Assembly: GCF_030269515.1 (NCBI RefSeq)
Contig: NZ_BSTM01000005.1
Coordinates: 307,445 to 371,444, forward strand
DNA: 64,000 nucleotides
Direction of reading: 5' to 3'
DNA from: Actinomadura sp. NBRC 104412
Lineage (GTDB): Bacteria; Actinomycetota; Actinomycetes; Streptosporangiales; Streptosporangiaceae
In this document: positions 58,048 to 64,000 of the stretch, in pieces
How the letters are laid out: the number at the start of each line of letters is the position of its first letter
How positions within the stretch are numbered: the stretch's first letter is position 1
The notes under the pieces: generated by a model
Databases searched by the model: none
What the model was told of the DNA's origin: nothing
The model's input: only the letters and a program-made list of their open reading frames with translations
Position numbers and translations under genes: made by a program

Positions 58048-58890
58048 GTGCTGCCGCTTGTGACCGCCACCCGGTACGTGACGCCGCTGCGCGAGGGCGG
58101 GTCGCTGCCGGGGATCGTCGAGGCCGACGACCTCGGGACCTATGTGATGAAGTTCCACGGCGCCGGGCAGGGCCGCAAGGCCCTGATCGCCGAGGTGCTG
58201 GCCGGTGAGCTGGGACGGCGGCTCGGGTTCCGCGTGCCCGATCAGGTGATCATGGAGCTGGATCCGGTGATCGGGCGGCACGAGCCGGACCCGGACGTGC
58301 AGGACCTGCTCAAGGCCAGCGCCGGCTGGAACCTGGGCATCGACTTCCTGCCCGGCTCCCTGGGCTTCGACCCGCTCGGCTGGCGTCCCGATCCCGAGTT
58401 CGCGTCGCGGGTGCTGTGGTTCGACGCGTTCATCGGGAACGTCGACCGGAGCTGGCGCAACCCCAACATGCTGGTCTGGCACGGCGACGTGTGGCTGATC
58501 GACCACGGGGCGAGCCTGTACTTCCACCACGCCTGGGCCAACGCGGCGCGGCTGTTCTCCGGCCCGTACGACGTGGACGACCATGTGCTCACGCCGTGGG
58601 CGAAGAAGCTGGCCGACGCGGAGGCCGAGCTGCTCCCCAAGATCACCGAGGAGCTGCTGCGGGAGGTGGTGCGGCTCGTCCCGGACCGCTGGCTGGAGGG
58701 GGAATCCGGCTTCGACGGCCCCGACGCCGTGCGGGACGCCTACGCCGCCCTGCTGGCGGAACGGGCGAGCAAGCCCCGCGACTGGCTGCCCGAGCTGTCG
58801 CTCGGCGACAGGCGCCCGCCGCTGGGGGGCTCCGGCACCTCCGGGCGGCCCCGCGAGAACCGTCCCGACTGGCTGGAAGGTCCCGCATGA
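58048..58890 (+). CDS. HipA-like kinase
   Basis: 280-residue protein with the HipA/phosphatidylinositol-kinase-like fold: YVMKFHGAGQGRKALIAEVLAGELGRRLG near residue 31, catalytic DAFIGNVDRSWRNPNMLVW near 125 and metal loop LIDHGASLYF near 150. It lacks the HipB antitoxin partner and the HipA N-terminal subdomain, and is instead paired with DUF3037. That pairing is a known operon type whose role is unclear. GTG at 58048. Its stop overlaps the next start (ATGA). Confidence 0.88.
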   Translation: MLPLVTATRYVTPLREGGSLPGIVEADDLGTYVMKFHGAGQGRKALIAEVLAGELGRRLGFRVPDQVIMELDPVIGRHEPDPDVQDLLKASAGWNLGIDFLPGSLGFDPLGWRPDPEFASRVLWFDAFIGNVDRSWRNPNMLVWHGDVWLIDHGASLYFHHAWANAARLFSGPYDVDDHVLTPWAKKLADAEAELLPKITEELLREVVRLVPDRWLEGESGFDGPDAVRDAYAALLAERASKPRDWLPELSLGDRRPPLGGSGTSGRPRENRPDWLEGPA

Positions 58891-59282
58891 CCGCCGCGCG
58901 GAAGGACCGGCACGTCTTCGAGTACGCGGCGCTGCGGGTGGTGCCCCGGGTGGAGCGGGGCGAGGCGATGAACGTGGGCGTCGTCGTCTACTGCCAGGCG
59001 CTGGACTTCCTGGGATGCCGGTCGCATATGGACGAGTCGCGGCTGCTGGCGCTCGATCCCGCGCTGGACCTGGACGGCGTGAGGTCCGCGCTGCGCGCGG
59101 TGGACGCGCTGTGCTGCGGAGGCGAACAGGCCGGGCAGGCGGCCGGGGAGTCGCAGGGCAGCCGGTTCCGCTGGCTGACCGCGCCGCGCAGCACGATCGT
59201 CCAGCCAGGGCCCGTCCATGCGGGCCTCACCGCGGACCCGAAGGCCGAACTGGACCGCCTGCTGGGCCTGCTCGTCACCTGA
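58887..59282 (+). CDS. DUF3037 protein
   Basis: 131-residue protein: HVFEYAALRVVPRVERGEAMNVGVVVYCQ at the start and FRWLTAPRSTIVQPGPVHAGLTAD near 90, both characteristic of DUF3037. Coupled to the HipA-like kinase by ATGA overlap. It may bind the kinase or regulate it; this is inference from the conserved pairing. Convergent with the GNAT gene. Confidence 0.88.
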   Translation: MTAARKDRHVFEYAALRVVPRVERGEAMNVGVVVYCQALDFLGCRSHMDESRLLALDPALDLDGVRSALRAVDALCCGGEQAGQAAGESQGSRFRWLTAPRSTIVQPGPVHAGLTADPKAELDRLLGLLVT

Positions 59283-59297
59283 GCGTCAGCGGCAGGG

Positions 59298-60146
59298 TCA
59301 GAACAGCACCGACATGAACGTGTCGACCTCAGAGAAGCCGACGCGGCGGTAGGCGGCGCGCGCCCGCGTGTTGAAGTCGTTGACGTACAGGGACACCGTG
59401 GGCGCGATCGAGCTCAGCGCCTTCTCCACCAAGGCCGCCATACCGTGCACCGAAAGGCCGTGGCCGCGCAGGTCGGGCGGCACCCAGACCCCCTGCACCT
59501 GGCACGCGTACGGGGTCACGGCCCCCACCTCGGCCTTGAACATGACACGGCCGTCCTCGATGCGGGCGTAGGCGCGTCCCGCCCTGATGAGCTCGGCCAC
59601 GCGCGCCCTGTAGAGGACGCCGCCATCCCCGGAATTCGGGGAGACGCCGACCTCCTCGGTGAACATCGCCACGCACGCGGGGTAGATGATGTCGAACTCG
59701 TCCATCCGCACCTGCCGCACCCGTTCGTCGGCCGCGACCGGTGGGACGGTGGACGTCGCCATCACCGGCTGGGAATGACGGATCACCCTGGGCGGCCCCC
59801 AGTAAGGGGCCAGCATTTCCCATAGCTCGCTCACGGCGTCGACGGCGCCGACTATGGACGAGCACCGCCTCCCCTGCGCTCGGGCACGTTCCGCGAACGC
59901 CCGCAGGGCATCGGACGTGGCGGCCACAGGGACGAGGTTCGCCCCCGAATAGCAGAGCGACGTCAGGTGACCGTCCCTCATGTAGCCCCACATCTGGGCG
60001 CCCAGCCGCCGTGGGTCCAGGCCCGCCGAATGGACCCGCGAGCTGACGAACACGTTGGAAACCGGGTCGGCGTCAAGAATGGCCAGGGCCTCGGCCCGGT
60101 GACGGTCGTCCAGGACCCGTACCGGCAAGGACCCCAGCATGCGCAT
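59298..60146 (-). CDS. GNAT N-acetyltransferase with DUF4081 domain
   Basis: 282 residues. The N-terminal DUF4081-type domain (about 1-120) contains DPVSNVFVSSRVHSAGLDPRRLGAQMWGY. The C-terminal GNAT domain (about 140-282) has QGVWVPPDLRGHGLSVHGMAALV, the acetyl-CoA loop (here R-G-H-G-L), and the tail SLYVNDFNTRARAAYRRVGFSE. The substrate is not known. ATG at 60146; an ATG two codons in is also possible. The same combination is frequent in actinomycetes. Confidence 0.9.
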   Translation of the reverse strand: MRMLGSLPVRVLDDRHRAEALAILDADPVSNVFVSSRVHSAGLDPRRLGAQMWGYMRDGHLTSLCYSGANLVPVAATSDALRAFAERARAQGRRCSSIVGAVDAVSELWEMLAPYWGPPRVIRHSQPVMATSTVPPVAADERVRQVRMDEFDIIYPACVAMFTEEVGVSPNSGDGGVLYRARVAELIRAGRAYARIEDGRVMFKAEVGAVTPYACQVQGVWVPPDLRGHGLSVHGMAALVEKALSSIAPTVSLYVNDFNTRARAAYRRVGFSEVDTFMSVLF

Positions 60147-60260
60147 GGCTACCGGCCCCCCTCACGGAGGAGCGACCTGGTGAAGGTCACCACTGTCAGC
60201 ACCACATCATTAAGCCTATGACGTCCCCCTCCAGGACGTACCCGCAGGTTCCCATACCCG

Positions 60261-61799
60261 CTAGCGCGACTTCTTCGCGGCCTTGGGCCTGGGCGGAGCG
60301 CCCGCCGCGCAAACCGCATCCGGCCCTGGACGGGACTCGGGCAGCACGCCGTCCCGCAGGTACGCGATGACGGCCCTGTCGAGGCACTTGTCGCCCCTAA
60401 CGGAGATGCCGTGGTTCCCGCTGCCGTCCTGGACGACCAGCCGCGAGGTCGGGAACAGGCGGTGGGTCTCCAACGCGCCCGAGTACGGCGTGGCCGCGTC
60501 CTCGGTGCTCTGGATCAGCAGCAGCGGGGGCGTCCGCAGGGTTCCCCCGATCCGAGGCGGCGGTCCCCCGGGCACGCCCCAGAACGCGCAGGGTGCGTTG
60601 TACCAGGCGTTGCCCCAGGTCTCGAAGCGGTACCCCGAGCGGTACAGGCGCCAGTTGTCCGCATGCCAGACACCCCACCGGCGCGGCCAGGCCGCGTCGC
60701 GGCACTGGACGGCGCTGTAGACGCTGTAGTTGTTGAGGTCCGCCCACCCGGGTGGACGGAACGCCTTCAGCAGGGGACGCGGGTCCTTCCTGACGGCGAA
60801 CGCAGAGAGCGCGTGGGCATGGGACGGCCAAAGCTGGTCGGTGTAGCCGTCGGTGAGGACCATGTCGTCCAGTTCCGTCGGCCCCAGCTTGCCCTTCAGC
60901 GGCCTGGCCTTGAGCGCCGCCCTGACCCTCGCGTACGCGGACGCCACGGCCCCACCGGACCTGCCCAGCCCGTACGTCGCGTGGTGCCGGGCGATCCAGC
61001 GGTAGAAGGCATGGATGCGCTTCTCGAAGGCCACGTTCTGGTCAAGGTTGTTGGCGTACCAGACACCGCTGGGCCGCACCACGCTGTCGAGCACCATCCG
61101 CCGGACCCGCTCCGGGTAGGCCGTGGCGTACGCGGCACCCAGGTAGGTGCCGTACGAGTAACCGAAGTAGTTGATCCGCTTCTCCCCCAAGGCGAAGCGT
61201 ATGGCCTCCAGGTCACGCACCCAGTCCCGCGTGCCCATGTGCGGCAGCACCTTGCCGTACTTGGCCATGCAGTCGTCCGCGTAGGCACGCGCCTTCATCA
61301 CCCAGGCTTGCTCCTCCGCCGCGTTGGCGGGGATGGCGTCGGGCTTGGCGTGCCCGGGGTTCTGGTACTTGGGGTCGCACATCAAGGACGGCTTGCTCGC
61401 CCCCACGCCACGCGGGTCGTACCCGACCCAGTCGTAGCTCCCCGTAACATCCTTGGGCAGCATTTGCGTGAAGACCGCGGGCATGTCGCGTCCTTGGGCG
61501 CCTGGGCCGCCGCGGTTGAGCAGCACCACGCCCTGTGAACGAGGCGCGGTGTGCCTGGCCCGGGTCAGCGCCAGCGTCACCTGCTCGCCATCAGGCCGGG
61601 CGTAGTCGAGCGGCACCCGCAGCGTGCCGCACTCCAGCCCTTTAAGAGCCGACCCCGCGAGCGGGTCGTTCTTGGGACAGGGCTTCCAGTCGATCCCCTG
61701 CGCGAGAGGCGCCGCACCGGCGGCCCCCGGGAGCATGCCCAGGGCGGTGGTCAAGGTAAGCGCCCCTGCGGTCACAATCTTCGTTCGGACGTTCTGCAC
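60261..61799 (-). CDS. Secreted TAP-like serine peptidase (SlpD type)
   Basis: 512-residue exported alpha/beta-hydrolase peptidase. The signal peptide is about 1-30 (basic start, AGALTLTTALG, Ala-rich end). The oxyanion motif is LLNRGGPGAQG near 93, the nucleophile is in YFGYSYGTYLGAAY near 216, the C-terminal acid in IQSTEDAATPYSGALE, and the His in GSGNHGIS near 465. These enzymes cleave tripeptides from N-termini outside the cell. The C-terminus is basic (PRPKAAKKSR). It is a paralogue of the next gene. Confidence 0.92.
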   Translation of the reverse strand: MQNVRTKIVTAGALTLTTALGMLPGAAGAAPLAQGIDWKPCPKNDPLAGSALKGLECGTLRVPLDYARPDGEQVTLALTRARHTAPRSQGVVLLNRGGPGAQGRDMPAVFTQMLPKDVTGSYDWVGYDPRGVGASKPSLMCDPKYQNPGHAKPDAIPANAAEEQAWVMKARAYADDCMAKYGKVLPHMGTRDWVRDLEAIRFALGEKRINYFGYSYGTYLGAAYATAYPERVRRMVLDSVVRPSGVWYANNLDQNVAFEKRIHAFYRWIARHHATYGLGRSGGAVASAYARVRAALKARPLKGKLGPTELDDMVLTDGYTDQLWPSHAHALSAFAVRKDPRPLLKAFRPPGWADLNNYSVYSAVQCRDAAWPRRWGVWHADNWRLYRSGYRFETWGNAWYNAPCAFWGVPGGPPPRIGGTLRTPPLLLIQSTEDAATPYSGALETHRLFPTSRLVVQDGSGNHGISVRGDKCLDRAVIAYLRDGVLPESRPGPDAVCAAGAPPRPKAAKKSR

Positions 61800-61902
61800 T
61801 CCGGTTTTCTACCGGGCACCCCCCGTCCCAGCTGCGCAACCGCATAAGCAGCGATTCCTGCTCACACGGCCCTCAACGTCGGCGAAACGCCGGAGGAACA
61901 AG

Positions 61903-61958
61903 CCACGGCGGGCCGCCGTATGCAGCGGCGCGGGCTGCGTACGGACGACCCGCCGTGG
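61903..61958 (-). terminator. Two-part hairpin after the second TAP-like gene
   Basis: Outer arms CCACGGCGGG (61903-61912) and CCCGCCGTGG (61949-61958) are a perfect 10 bp. Inner arms CCGTATGCAGC and GCTGCGTACGG give 11 bp with one wobble. It begins 15 bases past the stop of the gene at 61973 on the minus strand. Confidence 0.7.
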
Positions 61959-61972
61959 AGCGTGAGGACCGG

Positions 61973-63550
61973 CTACGGACGGCCGATGACGACGTCCTTA
62001 CCCTTGCCCGGCCCAGCCGACCGCAGGGTGTTCGCGGTCGGGTCCGGGTCGTTCAAGGCCGGCACCGCATCGCAGGTAACGTCCGCGCCCTGCCCCGGCT
62101 TGCGCCGCGGCAGCGTCCCGTCGAACAGGTACGCGGCGACCTTGCCGTCCACGCAGGCGTTGCCGTTCAGCGTGTTCGCGTGCGTCTTGCCGCCCAGCTC
62201 GGCGAGCAGCGTCGCGGACGGGAACAGCTTGCGCATCTGCGGGCCGCCCGGGTACGGGGTGGCCGCGTCCAGCGTGCTCTGCACCAGCAGGATCGGCGGG
62301 GCCGCCTTGCGCTTGTCACCGATCGGGAACGCCTTGCCCGCGTCCGCGCCCCAGAAGTGGATCGGGGCGTTGAACCAGGTGTTGGACCAAGCGTTGAACC
62401 GAATGCCCTTCTTGTACTGGCGGGCCGCGTCGTTGTGCCAGGTCCTCCACTTCGGCGGCCACGGCGCGTCCACCGCCTGAACGGCGAGGTAGATGGCGAA
62501 GGAGTTGTCACCGCCGCCCTCGGCCACCCAGCCCAGCAGCGGGGCCGGGTCCTTCTTGGTGACCCACGCCGACAGGGCCTCGGCGAACGGGATGTAGAAC
62601 CCCGTGTGGTACCCGGCGGTGAGCACGATGTCGTCCAGCTCGGACGGGCCGATCTTGCCGCCGATCGGGCTCTTCTCCGCCGCGGCGCGCACCTTGTAGT
62701 AGTTCGCCTCCACGGCCGCCTCGGTCCTGCCCAGCCCGTAGAGGGAGTGGTACTTGGCGATCCAGGCCCACCACAGCTTCATGTTGCGCTCGAACGCCTC
62801 GTTTTGGCGAAGCTGGGCCTCATACCAGACGTTGCGGGAGTCGACATTGCCGTCCCACACCATCCGCTTGACGTTCTTGGGGAACATCGAGGCGTAAGTG
62901 GCCCCAAGGTAGGTGCCGTAGGAGAAGCCGTAGTAACTGATCTGCGGGACGCCCAGGGCCTTGCGGATCGAGTCGAGGTCCCTGGCCGAGTTGGTGGTGC
63001 GCATGTGCGGCAACATCCACCCGTACTTCTTCGCGCACGCGTCCGCGTACCGCTTCGAACGGGCCAGCCAGGCCGCCTCTTCACGCGCGTTCGCGGGAAC
63101 ATAGTCCGGCCGCGTCGGGTCGCTGTAGTCCGGAATGCAGCTGATGGCGGGCTTGCTCGACTCCACGCCACGCGGATCGAAGCCGATGATGTCGTACCGA
63201 GCCGCGACCTCCGGCGGCAGCCACGAGGCCAGCCCACCGGACAGGTACAAGCCGCTCGCCCCCGGCCCGCCCGGGTTCCCGATCAGAACCCCCTGGTAAT
63301 TGGCCTTGTCGGTGGCCTTCACCCGCGAAACCGCCAGCGAGATCTTCCGGCCGCCCGGCCTGCCGTAATCCAGCGGCACCTCGACCTGGCCGCACTCCGC
63401 GTCCTCCAGGTACTGGCCACCGGTCACATCGGTGGGACACTCACCCCACGCGATCTTCGCCGTCGCCGGCGCCACCTCCGCGGAGACGGCGGCACCCGTA
63501 CCACCGATCCCCACGGCCACGGCCACCGCGACGAGTAGGAGCCTCTTCAC
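61973..63550 (-). CDS. Secreted TAP-like serine peptidase (paralogue)
   Basis: 525 residues, exported (MKRLLLVAVAVAVGIGG). LIGNPGGPGASGLY near 88 is the oxyanion loop, the nucleophile is in YYGFSYGTYLGATYA near 210, the acid in VQSTLDAATPYPGG near 425 and the His in GGKTHANTL near 450. It is similar to the gene after it across the whole length, so the pair arose by tandem duplication. ATG at 63550; an aggtttgt-like tract precedes it. Confidence 0.92.
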   Translation of the reverse strand: MKRLLLVAVAVAVGIGGTGAAVSAEVAPATAKIAWGECPTDVTGGQYLEDAECGQVEVPLDYGRPGGRKISLAVSRVKATDKANYQGVLIGNPGGPGASGLYLSGGLASWLPPEVAARYDIIGFDPRGVESSKPAISCIPDYSDPTRPDYVPANAREEAAWLARSKRYADACAKKYGWMLPHMRTTNSARDLDSIRKALGVPQISYYGFSYGTYLGATYASMFPKNVKRMVWDGNVDSRNVWYEAQLRQNEAFERNMKLWWAWIAKYHSLYGLGRTEAAVEANYYKVRAAAEKSPIGGKIGPSELDDIVLTAGYHTGFYIPFAEALSAWVTKKDPAPLLGWVAEGGGDNSFAIYLAVQAVDAPWPPKWRTWHNDAARQYKKGIRFNAWSNTWFNAPIHFWGADAGKAFPIGDKRKAAPPILLVQSTLDAATPYPGGPQMRKLFPSATLLAELGGKTHANTLNGNACVDGKVAAYLFDGTLPRRKPGQGADVTCDAVPALNDPDPTANTLRSAGPGKGKDVVIGRP

Positions 63551-63950
63551 AAACCTCTCCAGTCACCGGCACGGCACGCCATGCCACGAGCCGTCCAGGG
63601 GCCGCCGGACGCACGGGAGGACGGGAGCCGATCCGGTATGTGCGATAGATGCGAACGGAGGAGATTGTCGCGCTACATCCCCATTTGACGGCACCACCCA
63701 CGATCAGTGGATGCACAATCGTTGCTGTGTTTATTGGCAAGCACGAGCTGCGCTCGTCGCTGGCGCTCCTCGCTTGTCGTGCTTGCGGCGATCGCTGCAT
63801 CGCTCCGACTCGCCCAGGGGCTCGCTACGCGATCAGTTCCTCGCAAGCTCGGAACTGCCTTCGGTCGCGATCGTGTCGGTGGCGGCTGAAGAATGACCCC
63901 CTGTGGACGCGCGAACCTTGACCCCCTTCATCCTCTGGAGGGTGATCAAG
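63551..63950. other. Intergenic region with repeat copy 4 and IS end
   Basis: No gene is supported here. From 63551 to 63721 I see nothing notable. From 63722 to 63884 lies an inverted copy of the structured repeat, and from about 63887 the terminal sequence of an IS21-type element begins. Confidence 0.6.
63722..63884 (-). repeat. Structured intergenic repeat, distant inverted copy 4
   Basis: Same element as the array at 18712-19284 but on the minus strand. Helix B is GCAAGCACGA (63737-63746) with TCGTGCTTGC (63777-63786), a perfect 10 bp. Helix A is CAGTTCC (63834-63840) with GGAACTG (63851-63857), a perfect 7 bp and a different sequence from copies 1-3. It ends directly at the IS boundary. 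Confidence 0.85.
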
Positions 63951-64000
63951 GTGGAGGACTGGGCAGAGATCCGTCGGCTGTATCGGGCTGAGGGGATGCC
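63887..64000 (+). mobile_element. IS21-family insertion sequence, left end
   Basis: TGACCCCC occurs at 63894-63901 and again at 63919-63926, 25 bases apart, as in the multiple terminal repeats of IS21-family elements. A transposase-like frame starts shortly after. The element continues beyond the window. The exact terminal base (about 63887) is estimated. Confidence 0.65.
63951..64000 (+). CDS. istA: IS21-family transposase IstA, 5' fragment
   Basis: Only 16 codons are visible, reading VEDWAEIRRLYRAEGM, which matches the usual N-terminus of actinobacterial IS21 transposases just before their helix-turn-helix. GTG at 63951 follows ctggagg at nine bases; a GTG at 63942 is in frame. The gene runs off the right edge. 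Identification rests on this short stretch and on the terminal repeats. Confidence 0.7.
   Translation, partial: MEDWAEIRRLYRAEGM

Noticed and set aside
58048..59282. HipBA toxin-antitoxin locus
   Set aside because: No HipB-like HTH protein is encoded next to the kinase; the partner is DUF3037.
1..64000. tRNA, rRNA, riboswitch or phage modules
   Set aside because: I scanned intergenic regions by eye and saw no cloverleaf, rRNA core sequence or phage structural gene; a covariance-model search would be the decisive test.

Overview
The window is high-GC chromosomal DNA with tight, often overlapping genes (ATGA and GTGA junctions), many GTG starts, weak or absent ribosome binding sites at several promoters, and families typical of actinomycetes: F420/FMN luciferase-like oxidoreductases, DUF397 with a DUF5753 HTH protein, TAP-like secreted peptidases, a KstR2-like TetR regulator and an anti-sigma-type ATPase. 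A filamentous actinomycete of the Streptosporangiales/Actinomadura kind is my best guess. That guess rests on gene content and composition, not on any marker gene. About 60 protein genes are supported. I see no rRNA, tRNA, CRISPR array or prophage.

Layout. 1-4404 (minus strand) is a xylose-type sugar ABC operon: binding protein, ATPase, permease, then a second ATPase cut by the window edge, with large nested hairpins in two of its gaps. 4774-13678 is mostly housekeeping or unassigned: a proline-rich membrane protein, a secreted M14 carboxypeptidase, a PTH2-like hydrolase, a HAD hydrolase, an SHMT-like PLP enzyme and the KstR2-like TetR gene. 12498-57999 is mainly a catabolic island: lipid-transfer thiolase, Dabb protein, flavodoxin-like protein, five luciferase-like oxidoreductases, three CoA ligases (two AMP-forming, one ADP-forming type), DUF35 and VOC proteins, several SDRs, two acyl-CoA dehydrogenases with hydantoinase A/B, an alcohol dehydrogenase, an alpha/beta hydrolase and two cyclase-family proteins. 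It is interrupted by unrelated genes: endonuclease V, amidase, the DUF397/HTH pair, a two-component system and a D-threonate module. 58048-63550 holds a HipA-like kinase with DUF3037, a GNAT protein and two TAP-like peptidases. The right edge enters an IS21-type element.

How it works together. Ten intergenic sites match CCAAGC-N4-GCTTGG and lie at the promoters of nearly every catabolic operon between 12.5 and 54.3 kb, next to a TetR protein whose sequence resembles KstR2. I infer one regulon for the CoA-dependent breakdown of an unidentified, possibly cyclic or steroid/terpenoid-like compound: activation by ligases, dehydrogenation, thiolase/DUF35 cleavage, and flavin or F420 redox steps. 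Separately, kdgT-type permease, four-carbon acid sugar kinase, PdxA2-type dehydrogenase and a DeoR regulator (42047-45969) form a compact D-threonate-to-DHAP route with two candidate operators.

The other strong non-gene signal is a repeat of about 170-200 bp: three tandem copies at 18712-19284 and one inverted copy at 63722-63884. Two helices within it are kept by compensatory base changes.
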